64,000 nucleotides of DNA from Rhyzopertha dominica (GCA_025024175.1 QCXZ01000003.1:19426392-19490391), one strand, 5' to 3'. Positions 16,649 through 30,291 are shown, counted from the stretch's first letter. Translations and numbers: made by a program. The notes: generated from the letters alone by a model not told the origin.

Positions 16649-17272
16649 TAATACCGATTGCCCAGTGGTTCTGTTAAAATCGGATCTAACGGTGGATTTA
16701 TGAACTATAATGTGTTACGGTCGGTAAGCATAAAAAAGCAAGCCCAGTTAAAGAGTCCAGTGGAATAAAATTACTTTGAATGATTTATCTTTGTCGTATA
16801 TGTACATTTCAGCTCAAAGTTAACTACCTCCTTTACCACATATTTATAAATACGTGTCCCTGTCAAATTTACAGGTGTATCAAAGATACAACAATCCAGG
16901 CCATTTTTATAAAAATTTTTTTTGCTTTACCGTGCAATGTTCCTATAGAGGACACAAATATTTTATTTTATCTCAAAATTTTAAAATTATTACATTTTCC
17001 ATGTGTTTATGTTTATGCTGTATCATAACATTTTATTTGAGCACCAACTACTTCAGATGATCTGGATTCTAGGCCAGCATTGTCATAGTCGTTCATGAAT
17101 ACTTTATATTAAAAGAAATGAAATTACTATTTGCACTTTACCTTTAAATGAGATTTCAATTTTATTTATTTCAAGAATTTTACTTTAATCAATTTAGTTA
17201 ACCAAACTTGTGATTAAGTTAGGTGTTTTCATTGAATAAACGTTTTGTGTTTTACTCATTAATACCTAACAG

Positions 17273-18230
17273 TAGTGTTGGGCGATACGTATCGATACTT
17301 CTAGGTATCGATACTTTTGCTTTCGATACCCGATATTTTGTATCGATACTTGGTATTGCGATATTTCGCTGGATCGATACCAATCAGAGTGGTATCGAAT
17401 CATTTATTTTCTACCAACCATATGCTCGTTATCTTTCATTAAAATTGCGGAAAAAAAGGCAACGACTTTACTATAGTATAGCATTATATTTTTTATACCT
17501 ACTCTGCCAAACCATATAGCGTGATTACGGTTTTGATAAAAAGTATATCCTTAACGCAATAGGAACTCTTCTTATAGAACAACATTCCAATATTGTGCCC
17601 GTATAAATAATTTATTGGAGGCTCTAATTTGTGTTTATAATTGGATTCTCATAAGAAATCATGAACGTTAAAATGCCAGATTAAGTCTTAAAAATGGCTT
17701 ACCTCTTATCAAGGTATGTGCATGTGCACTTTTTTATATAATACAGTTGCAACATAAAAAATCAGCTGAATTTTATTTGTATTGGTTGAATGTTCCATAA
17801 ATTAATTCTCGTAATAAATCCCCAAATGCCGTCAATCCTTTTTAGCAAATATGAATATTTTAGTTCAGCCTTTTATGTTTTTTCTCACCAATGTTCAAAT
17901 AAACGCAAACTAACAATTCAGTTTAATAAAATTCACTTATTCATTTCGCTGTCCTTGCATGGTGACAAATTATTGATATGTTTAACATAATGCACTAGTA
18001 ACTGACGAAGCTGAAGAATAGAACGGTTTTTTGAAATAGTGATGTAAATTATGTAAAACAAGAAGTGTTTTAATTCACTTTATATCGATTTGCTATTTCC
18101 TGGATCGATATTTATCCGATACTACGAATATCGATACTCAGAAAACGATACGATACGTGTATCGATATACAGTATTGCGATACGTATCGATACCGAATAT
18201 CGATACATTTTGATGTATCGCCCAACACTA
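17273..18230. mobile_element. hAT-type non-autonomous element rich in TATCGATA
   Basis: The ends are TAGTGTTGGGCGATAC and its reverse complement, flanked by a perfect 8-bp duplication CCTAACAG (17265-17272 and 18231-18238). An 8-bp target site and TAGTG ends are hAT-superfamily signs. The first 130 and last 180 bases are packed with ATCGATAC/GTATCGAT motifs, probably transposase-binding repeats. There is no transposase frame. A related broken end lies at 60560. Confidence 0.88.
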
Positions 18231-18868
18231 CCTAACAGTACCATCAAATCAAACTGCAGCAGTACTTTTCATAGTATGGGCTTCAATAGTTTGTATGTGA
18301 TTATATAATTTACCAATACAATATTACCTACAAAATGCACAAAATCTATTTAACAAATTATTAGGCATTATCGGCGCATGTGTAAATACATAACTTATGC
18401 ATTACTTTTGAAAGTGTGACGCTACTATAAACATAACCAACGAAGGAATAATATCTTAAACCCATACTCCCACACTTTACAGTGAAAATAGAAATCAAAA
18501 TGGCCGGAAGTGTCTAATCTAAATGAATACAGCAGTGAAAAGTGATATTCAAAGGAAAATGAAAATCAAATTGGTACAGTAATACTACCTACGCCTGATC
18601 CGTGTCAAACTTCCATTAAATATTCCACTCAACAGCATTCCATCAGACATCTTTAATAACTGCACAAATGACATATATATTTAATAGATGTTCAGAAACA
18701 TTTCAATTGTGGTGTTAAAATCAAAATTTATCGGAATTTGTTGTTGTCGTGAACATTATGGAATTTATCAGTAAATTGTATTTCATTAAGATATAATTCT
18801 ATGTTGCGCAGCCTAAACAACACATTTATCTATCAATCATTTTATGTGTATTTTGTACTATCCTTTAA

Positions 18869-19776
18869 GAGGGGCGTTTACCTAGGGCGAAGCGGGTCAT
18901 TTTAAGCATCTACCGTTTTACATTTTACCGAGTTATTCGAAACTTTTTCGAAGTGAAGTTTCGACATGGCAATGACAAAGGATGTAGCTACAACGTAGAG
19001 TTCGAGTTTTTTCTGAATTTGGTACGGTAATGTAAATATTTGTTGTTATATTTTGCTTAAAAATGCGTATTTTTTGGCGAGCTATTTCTCGAAAACTAAG
19101 GCACATAAACGAAAAATTCGAACTCCACGTTGTAGCTACATATTTCTTTGTACACTACCAAAAACGTGAGCACGATAAATAAGTAAAAACATTCAAAAAA
19201 TCTAAAACCGCAAACCCTTTCGTACGAGTCCGTCAAGAGAGCGGAATGCGAATGCCCATCCCCACCAGATCCGTCGCGTGGTATCCAGAGAACAGTGAGG
19301 CTAACATACAGACCTGTCGGGAATGATCGTGCGGTATACGATTTATTCCGATATGACCGGATTTCTAAGCTTTTATGTCTAAATACACGTGACAAGTTTA
19401 ATGTTAAAAGCTCTTTCACATTAATTTACTGTCTGCCGAAGTAATGGGGAGGCGGAATGAAAATTATTATAAAAGTTCCTCCAGAAATCATCGTCGACAT
19501 GCAGTTAGAATGAAATGTTATATAGTTCATATTTACAGAAATAAATGGGTTATTCCATATTTTGAATAACCTGGTATAATATCATAGTAAGTTACTAATA
19601 TTATGCTTACTTTTTTATGCACACGCCACAGTCAGCAATTTTCCGAATATTAGTTTAGCCAGTCTGATCTTTGCGTGATTTCTACCTATCGGCTACCCTC
19701 TTACGTCCCATGTCCCGCTGGTAACATGGGTTGCATATTTTACATTTTGCCCGAACGCTCCAAGTAAATGCCCCTC
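18869..19776. mobile_element. TTAA-flanked (piggyBac-like target) element
   Basis: It is flanked by TTAA on both sides (18865-18868 and 19777-19780). The ends read GAGGGGCGTTTAC and GAGGGGCATTTAC (12 of 13). Internally a second inverted pair (about 18985-19017 and 19100-19140) shares ATGTAGCTACAACGT and adjoining bases. No transposase is seen. The TTAA target is typical of piggyBac, but the end sequence is not the usual CCC form, so the superfamily is only suggested. Confidence 0.65.
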
Positions 19777-19780
19777 TTAA

Positions 19781-21620
19781 TGTTTATCACTTTTCAGTAC
19801 GACAAAGCTCGTAAATTAACTCTAGTTAATATGGAAGGTTGCACTAAATAATATTAACTATAACAAATGTGATGTACTTAAACAAAAATCTTTTATCATT
19901 ATGCACCGTTTCAAAATCTGTTCTTAGTGCTAATCTAAATGTGTATGAAACAAACTCCACGATGTTCGATAAAATTTACAACACTGGTCATTGACAAATT
20001 CCTCCTGCTCATTGCGCAACCACGCGGCTCGTAGGATATCTCAAAATAAACGTTACTTTATTCATTTGGTCGGTTCGCCGTCTTTCGTGAAATTAAAATA
20101 GCTGAGACAACGTGGGTAGCTTAAGACCAATATATATCCACGAATTTGCCGAGACTACCCACAGCTCACTTTTAAAGTACCGTCCACAAAAAAAGAAGAA
20201 ACAGAATAGTAAGTTTTAGATAAACCCTTAAGGAAATGTGATAGGTGATAGATAGGTATCTCTTCAATAATGCTCAAACATGAAAATTATTTACCGATAA
20301 CTTATAAGGTGTAATTACCGGTTAAGTCAATATGGCAAACGCAAAAACAGACAAAGATAAAAGCACTACATGCGGTTAATAAACAATTTTGCATATACAC
20401 TACAGAAAATCATGTATCAAAAGCCGTAATCATATTTAATTGCACTTGCGGGTAACTAATATTATGTATTACTGTCACTAAATCAAACATCGAAGGTCCC
20501 AAATGGTAGACTGCCTCAAAATTAATTACCTAAGAAACAACAGCATCAGCATCAGCAACAGACGTTTAACTTTCATTTAATGGATGATTAATATTAAGAT
20601 GAATATTAAAGTGACACAATTGTCAACGTATACACATATTTAGTTAGTAAAAAACACTGTTAGAAAAACTTGGCTAAATTCGACTTAATTCGTCTTTAAT
20701 TTTGCACAAATAAACGATTAAAAATATGTTTAAGCAAAAGCCGTAATAAACTTTATTGTACAGGAAAGCAACTGCCGCCCAAGATTTAACAACTGCTACG
20801 CAACATCATATTACATGCAGTTGACGAAGTACGATTATCATTTCTTGTATCAGCCCCTAAAACCCCAGAGCAAGAAAATTTTAATAGATACTTTTAATCG
20901 CAATCGTGGACATCCAAAACCTCATGCGACCATAATGTACCAAAAATATCTAAACATCAAAGTCCAGTGAGTCCAGCTCTAACCACTAACATGAATTTTG
21001 GGACACACAACAAGCGCTTTCCGAAATTCCATGCGTAAAATAAAAACATTTCCCAATTGTCAGACTATTATTATTGCTCTAAAAACAAAACCAGTTTGTA
21101 CAATCCAATGTGCAAGATTATCTGATTATAGCTTGCGATAGATGATAATACATTTTCTAGTTGCCTATGTACAAAGTGTAAATGTGGAAATATTTGTCAT
21201 TTGTGATACGACGATATTTGATTTGGGTTTGGGGTTAACGACTATTGCCTCAACTGCAAAGGAATTTCCCTACGGCATTCAAAGGACAATAACTTTAGAG
21301 GTGTAGTTACAAAAGTATAGTATGTTCCCGCCTTAAATTACACGCGTTTTCGTGCATCTATACCAAATGATGCCATGTTGGTCCAATACTCCGGCCTTCA
21401 CTAAAGTAATATAACGAGTTTGAGTAAATTAATATTACTTAATAAACAGTGAAAAAGCTGCCCCCACTCCACCTTAACGGACAATGCATTCTAAAGTTGT
21501 GGGTGTTTCCACCTTAAATAACACATTTCTGCACGTCTTAGATTCTCCCCCCTCCCCCTCCTCCCAATCAATCAATCGCGTAAAGCTAGAAGGTTTGGAT
21601 AATAGTATATTAAAAAGCTA
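19781..21620. other. No recognisable gene or repeat termini
   Basis: AT-rich sequence with many stops on both strands. I see no protein family and no convincing inverted ends. Confidence 0.4.
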
Positions 21621-21720
21621 GTTTCATAAGGCGCCATTTTGTCGCATGCATTCAACGTTTACAAAACGAACCAAATACGGGTTTTGTAATGGATGAGTGT
21701 GACAAAGAGCCTTATGAAAC
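21621..21720. repeat. 100-bp hairpin MITE-like repeat
   Basis: It begins GTTTCATAAGGC and ends with the exact reverse complement. Imperfect pairing (TTTTGTCGCATGCAT against TTTGTCACACTCAT) continues inward, so nearly the whole 100 bp can fold back. No target-site duplication was identified. Confidence 0.6.
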
Positions 21721-21808
21721 GGGTTCTTTTATATTTATATTTTTTATTTTTATAAAAAAAATGTGAGAAAATTAATAATAAAAATTTTTGGGAATTTTAA
21801 CCTGCCAT

Positions 21809-22270
21809 GCTGGGATCCTGGAGAGAGAGAAATATATATTCAAGCTAACGATAGAAAGAGTACAACCTATTTTTACAAAACAGCACCACCAAAAAACTAA
21901 AGAACACTTGCGGATAAATGAATGCTTATCTGAAAGATAAAATATTTAGCTAGAACCTAAGGTATTTCTCAAACAAATCTGCATAATATTTTTGCTAAAA
22001 TAATTGCTAATTGCGAGGTCTACCTTTCAGATTATTTTTAGCCTACACTTTTACGAATTTTTGTTATTGCACCATTTATTTTGCAGTGCAAGATTTGCAC
22101 ATAAAAAATAGCTTACGTTAAAATGTCGTTTACGAGCTTTCGAGTAAGAAAGACCTTTTTCGAAGTATCGGTGCAGTAATTATGGAGTGGTCCTGTTTTG
22201 TAAAATAATTGTGGTTCTCTTTCTATCGTTATCTCGGACGGACCTTTCCTATGTCTTCAGGATCCCAGCC
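21809..22270. repeat. Inverted-end repeat, paralogue of the 38.1-kb and 46.0-kb elements
   Basis: The ends GCTGGGATCCTG and CAGGATCCCAGC are inverse. Read on the minus strand it aligns over its length with 38097-38795 (shared blocks include CCGAGATAACGATAGAAAGA, CCACTCCATAATTA and TTCGTAAAAGTGTAGGCTA). It lacks the 263-bp insertion present in those copies, so it shows the empty site (around 22035-22045). No TTAA duplication abuts these ends, unlike the 38-kb copy. Confidence 0.75.
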
Positions 22271-23006
22271 TGTGACATATGACAAGACAGTTACAGAGTT
22301 ACGAGGGGGAGTTTGTTTATAGTACGCGGCAGGAAAGAAGTCGCACCTTATGAATGTAACACCGCGCACAATTTGAACGATGCGAATCGCATGGATGGGC
22401 CGAGTAATAAATTTATTCGCCGCGCTAGCCTGAAATTGCGACCATGAATAATGGCGGGCCGTCAATTATTTTGATATCTCGCGACAATTTTCGTCCCCAA
22501 CACGTCTCCCTTCTTTCCTGGTGCGCATATTAATGTTCCCTCATTTTTTTAATGATACCAATGTTGGAAAATAAAAATTTCCGATTCGTAATGGTTTCAT
22601 TTAGAACGCAAAATAGAAAAAATTGGTTAAGAACGCTGAAATTGGTCTTTTAAGGGTGCTATACATAAAAAATAATCCGAGGTGACGCCACAGTCACTAC
22701 CTTATATGAGAAAAGATACGAAGCATCTACGGTACGGTACGGCCGCCATTTTAACCTACCACATCACATTTTGCCTGATATTCTACAATATTAAAAGGTG
22801 TTTCCCAAACAAAAGCAGTTGTGTAACATCGTTTTTTGTGCAGCTTATAAATGTAAAAGTTGTAATGAAGAAATCAGCTTCCACAGGAAATAACAGAATT
22901 CAGTTTACGATATGCATTCAGTGGCGCGGGTCAATGTCAATGTAGATGCTAGTACGTCACTGGAGATTGCTGTTAGTGGGTAACGCTCTTTGACTTATTA
23001 CTTGCG
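22271..23006. other. No recognisable gene
   Basis: This includes a somewhat GC-richer patch (about 22310-22500) and short frames without resemblance to known families. Confidence 0.35.
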
Positions 23007-23635
23007 GTGTCCCATTTTTTCCTTGTTTAAGATCGCTACAAACTCAATGAGGTCGTTAACAAAAAATTTAGTAGCTTTCAACGAGATGCAACTGAGACCC
23101 CTTATTTTTTTCATATTTTTGATTTGGTAACGACTGTTATACCAAATATGATTAAGTGAAAAATAGGAGATAACTTTTAGAGATATTACCGGGATTTTAT
23201 CCGAACCTTCAGGGGGACTACAGTTCCAATGTAGCTAATATCTCAGTTTCTTAGTCAGTTGTTTTTTTATTGTCACCATTGAATTTTTCTCGAAAAGTCG
23301 ATTATTCTACGACTTCAAGTGGAAAAGTTAACTATATTAGACTGTTTCGTAAACAGCAATTATTCAACATGAGATGTATAAAAAACAAGGGCAGTAATAC
23401 CTTAGTACTTTTTTGTTTAATTTGACGCCCTTGATCGAAGGCGCTGTAAAAATATTGTTCTATTTAAAATAACAAACTTGTAGTCGATTTCTTGGTCAGT
23501 GGATGTTGAATTGCTTTTCTTTAAACACCACAAAATTTGTCTAAAAATTAGTTAATCTTCGCCATTTAAACTACTAGTCCACATTGTCAAGTAAAAAAGT
23601 TAGCTATTGTAGACTACTATCGGTAACACCCTGTA
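23007..23635. repeat. Degenerate repeat with internal duplication and CAGGGTGT-type ends
   Basis: The left side starts GGTGTCCCATTTTTTCC (23007) and the right side ends ACACCCTGTA (23626-23635). Two internal blocks (about 23250-23370 and 23490-23630) repeat the order CTTGGTCAG/CTTAGTCAG, TTGAAT, AAGTTAACTAT/AAGTTAGCTAT and TAGACT. It resembles decayed foldback family members; boundaries are approximate. Confidence 0.45.
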
Positions 23636-23937
23636 GAAATGCAGCTCTGAATAAGATGTAATCAAGATTGCCAAATTATGCGACTTGGAAACTTGGTCTG
23701 CATCAACATTTTTGCACTGGTAACAGACAACATAATGAGCAACTCACTTTCGTGTGCCTGTATGTGTACTGGGTACAAACTTTGCAATTGATTTTAAACT
23801 TTCTGATGAACCAGAGGCTTTAAACGTAGTTCAGAATGAGATAAAACAGAAATCAACATGAAATTTGCCACACTTTCAGAATCTCATCAATGCTTGGCGC
23901 TGAAGAGGTAGAAGCAGGTCACAACCATATGCAGCAA

Positions 23938-24980
23938 GATTAGGGGACATATAGTACACCAATGGTTCAAAAACAAAAGACGGAACTGAGACAGGAGTAT
24001 ACAATATGCAAGAACGTGAGAGCATAAACCTTGACAATCTTCCAATGATACGGAGAGACTATAATAATAAGCTGATTTGAACCATTACCAACAGCCAAGT
24101 GGCACTTAGAACTTTGGAAAGCACAACTATATGTTCCAAGGTGAATAATGAATACCGAGATGCACTTCGTGTCTTGGAAGCACACAAAAGAGTTACTCTA
24201 ATGTGAGTTTGTAAACATTAAGCAAAAAAGAGGGCTTAAGAACCCTTAGTAGGAATTGAGCCTAGCTATGAGCTGAAATATCAGTCTGAAGTTTATCACA
24301 AGCAAAAGTTACAGAACTGCTGCAATTAAACAGGCCCTATCTAAGGGCAGTAATTATCTAGAAACGGTACCTGACGAGATAGCACAAGCACAAGCACACT
24401 TAAATGGTTATGAATATGCTTATAGGACATTAATGCTTAAAAAAACACTTATCAGGAATTTGTATAGCAAACGATTCTACATGTAGAAAATACATGGAGG
24501 AGGATGAAACATGTGAATGCCCAGTACTCACAGAGAAGAGACAATACTTCTTTTGGGGTACCATTTGCACAACGTGGTGAGATTAAACAAGCACCCATTG
24601 ACTGTACCTCAAAATTTATTAGGAATATAGGATTAATGGAGTAACATACCTCTCACGAGGTATTGGAGGCACAATAAGCTGAAGCTTCAGTAAAGTGGGC
24701 TCTCAACACCACACCCAGTGAAATAATGATAATAAGACCATCCAGCATAACAGACCAGATATTACACTAGTAGACACAAGAGAGTCCACAACCTACATCA
24801 TCGATATAGCAATTCCAACTGAAGTCAACATAAGAGGCAAACATAATAAAAAAATCAAGTATACACCACTCGCAATGAAGATAGAAAGGATTTGAAAAAT
24901 GCGGACTGTAAGGGGAGTACCAATCATAATGTCAGCAACGGCAATGGGTGTCACTCCAAAATCACTTCCATGTTTTTCGT
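23938..24980 (+). pseudogene. LINE 3' remnant: RNase H plus C-terminal region
   Basis: Decayed reading in several frames shows YTNGSKTKDGTETGVYN (RNase H start, normally 'YTDGSK', here with D changed to N), then NSQVALRTLES (normally 'SDSQAAL'), then a Cys-region NDSTCRKYMEEDETCECPVL, the terminal 'C..C....ET..H..C' motif. From about 24740, NRPDITLVDTREST and YIIDIAIPTEVN follow, the C-terminal motif of non-LTR reverse transcriptases that normally lack the RNase H. So pieces of two LINE types may be fused. Many stops; no function. Confidence 0.55.
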
Positions 24981-27008
24981 TTTAAAACTGACAACTATTT
25001 TCATACCTATTAAAAATTAATAATCACAAATTTTCAGGACAATTTGAATGGAGCTAGGAGAAAATATTTTACACTTTTGAGTCCATTTTAATGATATGGT
25101 AAAATAAAAATAATTTTTTATTTAAATAAAGAATTTGGTGAAATCGCCAGAATATATTTTAGTCGTCCATTGCGAAATCCGAATCAAATTCCTGCAATGC
25201 AACACAATGATACAAAATCATAGCGTTTTAAGACTTTTTTGAGTCCATCTGAAACTTGAAAGGGTTTGATCGTTTGATTATTAGCGAGACCAAAAGTACA
25301 TTGATATCTATATTGCAAAAAATAGCTTTCCTATAGAATCTTGTGCAGATTATGCTAGATATGATATAAGTTGCTGATATGAATTTTGTCAAAGAGGACT
25401 TTTGGGTCAACTGTATATTTCTTTGATAGAAATATAGGTTGATCTCTTGTTGCTAAGTGGCGGTTCATTTAGTTGTTAGTGGGGATGAAGGGATGATCAT
25501 CAAGTCATTTCTGGCAACCCTGGACTGTATGTTGGTTTGCCTTGGTATACGATGCTGCTAGGTTTTGTAGTACACTGATATTTTTTGTTTATGTCACAGA
25601 GAAAGGAAATGAACTCATATTCAAAAATTACCTGCGGTTCTGTTGTAGCCTGAATAATTTTTAAGTAATATACAGCTTTTCGAAATAGCAATTACTTTGT
25701 AGTTATTTCCCTTTACTTAAGTTACCTCAACCGCAAATATTTACATTAATAGGTAGTTTAACCTTTACGTACATACTATGCATTAGGTTACACATTGAGG
25801 ACAAAAAGGTTATCAAAAAGTTTTTCTACTGGTTGTTTATCATAGACTGGAAAATTTCTATGGATAGCATCCTTCAATGCACAACGGAAAACAATAAAGC
25901 GGAACATAAGGTATATAACGTTTGATTAGTCTTAATAGAAATAGAAAAATTCTACTAGCTCACTATTTCTACTGCTTTCCATGGCTGTTTTTAAAATACT
26001 AGTAAGTAGAGAATCATAAAAAACTACTATATAGCTAAATTTTTTAGGGCTTATTGATAAAAGTGGAACTAAAGCACTGCATATATTTAAAACAGCCCAC
26101 ACAGTAGAAGTGAATCATTATCACAGTCAATTTTTTAATTTATATTCATATATACTCTCTGACAAATTTTTTTTGCACAGGTTAATAACTTTATACAACT
26201 TTCTGCACTGCACCAATTGTGAATGCTGTTTTTATGACACAGGGAAAAGCTTTAATTCTTCAAACACATCAATATTTTTTTAACGTTGAACCAAAATTTT
26301 ATCGATGTTCGTAATTATTATTTTGGGGCAAAATGGCCACCCCTATTATTAATGCAAAGTTGAGAACTTCGAGTAATGGTAAACACATGTGACATCCTGC
26401 CCACTAATACTTTCCTAGTTTGTAAGCTTTAAGAATAGACCTGTGTCTACAAGCATCTTCACAGACACACAGACAGTAATGGAGTGTTGGATGAAAAATG
26501 ATCTCCAGGCCAAACAAACCCCTCCACTTTGTCACTGCTCTGAAAAAGTTAGGGGATACGCCATCCTGCTGAAATCACATTTTATGCCTCAAATTGTATA
26601 CAATAACTTTGTGAGTGATTTCTGCAAGTGATTTAGGAATATCTCCTCCATCAGCAACAAATAAAATGGAAACACCAAAGTTGTGCATTGCCCTACATAG
26701 TTTTTGTGATATTTTAATAACAGCAGAAATTTGCCATTTGCTGTGGAGGAAGAGACATTCAGACATTTTTAAAACAATAAAGTAATGTTGGTGAACTCCA
26801 CACAGTCAGCCAACTCATAGTAATTTTTTCACTACATCATTATACAGAGGCATACTCTGATAGGGAGAAGATATAAATATAGTGATAAATTTTACATGTG
26901 TCCCACATTGAAGATTTAAGTATGTGGCTATTTTACATGCCACTTCACTGTTAAATCTTGCCACAGGCAATGCAGAGTGCGTTTAAATTTGAGATTTACA
27001 TGCAGAAT
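24981..27008. other. No recognisable gene
   Basis: Only short frames are seen (for example 26443-26631 plus and 26575-26766 minus) and I do not recognise any. The right part may be the left flank or 5' end of the Tigger remnant. Confidence 0.35.
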
Positions 27009-28420
27009 ATGTCACAAAAATGTGAAGTGTTAGAATCTTTGAGTAAAAAGTGAATAAGTGAGTATGCAGAAAAAAAATTGCTGAACAGTGAAACCTACTG
27101 AATGTGCAATAAAAAAGAAAAAGGTGCCAATATTAAAGAAACTTTCCCAAATATTTAAGAGTTCAGCAATAACAAGAACATTAAAATTATTTAGTTATCT
27201 GAAAATGTGAAAAGAGGGAGAAAATTTTACAACGAAAAATTATTATTATTATTATTTTATTATTATTATATATTATATATTAAAGGTTCAAAAAATGTTA
27301 CAGCACCACTACTACAAATAAGTTGTTCCATCCTAAATTGGCTGAATCTTTAAAAGAAACACTAAGATGCATTATTGATAAGCTCAATCTGATACAAGAA
27401 CAAATTTATAATACAGACAACACTAATCTAGCAAAACATATGTATCAGAAAAAGAGAAAGCTGCACCAGGCAGAAAGACCTCTAAACAACAAATAACATT
27501 TCTGACCTGTACAAATGTTACATAAGTTAAACCCATTAGTCATAAGAAAATCGAAAAATCCACGCTTTTCAAAACTGTAATTTATTCGTTAATTGTGGAC
27601 AAGTCCTAAATTAGCATTTGTGAGAAAACAAGGAAAAACGTCCTGGATTTTGCAATCAATTTGACACACTCAAAAGTTTTGTTTTGAAATAGATATGGTA
27701 TACTTCGGATTTGTCTATTTTTTGCATAAAACTGTCAGTGATATTTTAAAATACATAACCTGCACAAAAAGTACAATTTCATCCAAAAGTGGACTTGGCT
27801 GGTTTTTGCAACAAGGTCTTCAATTATAAAAGTTCGAATGCTGCATAGATGAGTGGTTTCATAAGATATTTATCCTTGAAGTAAGTATGACAATATCAAG
27901 TATGTAGCAATAACACTAACAATACAATTTTTACAACTTTTATTTGAAAACGTTTACCCATCAAGGCGTTATCTTGGGCATTATTATTGTTGTCCAATCC
28001 ACCTGAGACAAAATTAAAGTCCTAGTGGTCTGATTATATATTGGATTATGTACTGTATATGCCACAAATGTGACACCTCTGATCCAGCCAATTGATCAGA
28101 ACATTATTAGAATTACAAAGTTATTCTATCTGAGTACAATATTGCAAATATACACACAGTAATCGTTTTAAAAGCAAATGAATTATAAACACCACAATGC
28201 AAACCATATTGTAGTGAACCTCTTACAAAATATGAATCTAAATATCAGTAAAATTACAGAAATATTTGTGGTAGGTACTCATATCATAATTCAGAATTCT
28301 ATATTCTATAGGTTGTATGTGAAGTAAATGAAGTTGATGAATGGAATAAAGATGAACCTGTAAATTACTACTGTTGGAGAATGATATTAGAATTGATTCC
28401 AAATGGAAATACAAAGATGA
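27009..28420 (+). pseudogene. pogo/Tigger-type transposase pseudogene (jerky-like)
   Basis: Read through many stops and frame shifts, pieces appear in the normal order of a Tigger transposase. QKCEVLESLSKK comes first (N-terminal helix-turn-helix, 27009-27060). EQIYNTDNTNL follows at about 27400 (normally 'xxYNADETGL', the first catalytic Asp). Next is KLNPLVIRKSKNPR at about 27520, then WFHKIFILEV near 27860 and KALSWALLLLSNPPE near 27970 (normally 'LLLLDNAPxH', Asp lost). TPLIQPIDQNII lies at about 28074-28110 (normally 'TSLIQPMDQGVI'), and a terminal Trp-containing segment near 28380. An AT microsatellite interrupts it at 27239-27286. It is dead. Confidence 0.65.
27239..27286. repeat. (ATT)n/(AT)n microsatellite
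   Basis: Repeated TTA/ATT units followed by a TATATTATATATT stretch, inside the Tigger remnant. Confidence 0.85.
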
Positions 28421-30291
28421 CAACAATTTGTTAAACACAGAAAACAAACTTATTTCAACAAGCCAAGCTTTCCATTCCATTCAGTATATTATAATATATT
28501 AATTTCAAACTCAGCTAAAGTGAAAGCTTCCATAATAGCGAAGCTGCTTTGTGAGGATAAATTCACGAAGTCATGATTCTACTGTACATTATTTTCTAAT
28601 TGTTAGTTTCATTTTTCTGAATCGGCGCATGACACGAAGGTCCATGTGATTACCAAGTCATTATATTTATTACAGAAATAAAGATGTCTAATATTGATAT
28701 TGTCATTATCATTATCTTGGTAGGTAACTAATTAGGAAACAATTTATGACCAAGTTGTTGAATAGATGCTTCCATAGGTACTAACTAAAATAACTAACTT
28801 GGTTTTATATGAGATCTCAGAATTTTTTGAGGCAGAGCTGTGCTGCGAGACTTGCTTTTTTACACATTTTGTGTTTTTGATGGGATCTCACTATTTTTGT
28901 TGAAGGTATTCCTTTTATCTTTTCAGGTAATACCTACATCTTGTATGTTAGCTACATATTTTCTTAAAAGCCCTCTCCGTGTCTCTATTAGTATTTCTCA
29001 AGAGGCTTGATGGAACAATTTTTGACAAGCAAGGACGGTACATTTCAGACATCTAGCGTTATCCACAACAAAGTTACAGAGGGGTGAAAAGCATGCTGAG
29101 TGGCTTTAAGAAAAGTATGGTATGGCTGTGAGCATGCTTGACTTGGCTTGATCAAAGCTGTATGCTTAAAAAAAGTTAAAACAAGTAGCATAAAAATTCG
29201 CAATTTAATTTTAACGCTGTACTTCACAAATACATATGTCGGTATAACATTTGATGAAATCCCTCGAATACCTTTCGGGTAAAGGCGTTAATTTCTGTCT
29301 TTGAAACATATTTAAGCCTTGCATGAAGACATAGTACAAATTTTAATTGAAATACAAATGTGCTTAACTAGAGCAGCAACCGATGCTTAGGGTTACCTAC
29401 TATAGGAACTTAATTTGCAGATTAAATAAATAATACCCTGTCAAATTAAAACGCCTCATGTTAGAGCAATAAGTAAATAGAAATAGCCAAGTAATAACAT
29501 TCATTGTAACCAAGCATCATTAAATCAGTCAATGAATACCTACTTACAAGCTTTTCTGGAGCGGATGTGGTAGGAGTATATATGGATGCTTCCCTATTTT
29601 ACACCATCTTCTCAAACACTATAATAATTTAAATGCCACCTCACTGAATCCTTCACACATAAAACATACCGCTAAAAAGGAAAATTTGTTTATAATTAGA
29701 ACACAACAGTATTGACAGGTATGGCTACTTGACAGCTGTTGACATAAAACATAAACGACATGTAGCTGATGTAGTAAATGGGCGTGCACCAGTATCGAAA
29801 TGTAGAATTGCATCGTTGCCGAATGTCTCAAAGATACCCCCTTACAATTATTATTGGTACTTAATTATGACTCAAGTGTATATGTTTAATGTTGCTTTTC
29901 TAATTGTCACATTTATCTGACCAACCTAAAACAAATGCACTATCACTATTTTATTACGGAGGCGTAGGTAAGCTAAACAAAAGCATATAGGAAAGGATAA
30001 ATTTTAAATACCATATTCCAATAGGGCATTTTACAAAACGATAGGTACGATCCGAGTTACAAATACCATTATTCAGAATTCGATTAAACAAAATTTCTTT
30101 TATTAATGTATCAGTCACCCTAGACAGGGAATAATAGTATTTATTCACGTTTATTGTAAAGACAAACATTAGTTATGCAACCAACAATACATGAGGTAGA
30201 GACGATAGTGATGTGTTAAAGTAACATACACACTTTTACCTAACTTTAAATATTACAAGTAGGGTTTCGGATGTTGGGTAGGCTCTATGCT
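28421..30291. other. No recognisable gene
   Basis: Short frames only, with no family resemblance or clear repeat ends. Two GGATCTCA/GAGATCTCA blocks near 28810-28890 are weakly inverted. Confidence 0.35.

Noticed and set aside
16780..17060. Open frames rich in Cys, Phe and Ile
   Set aside because: AT-rich sequence with no domain, no splice context and overlapping frames of similar length.
19096..19419. 107-codon minus-strand frame
   Set aside because: It lies inside the TTAA-flanked repeat, overlaps an internal inverted repeat and has no recognisable domain.
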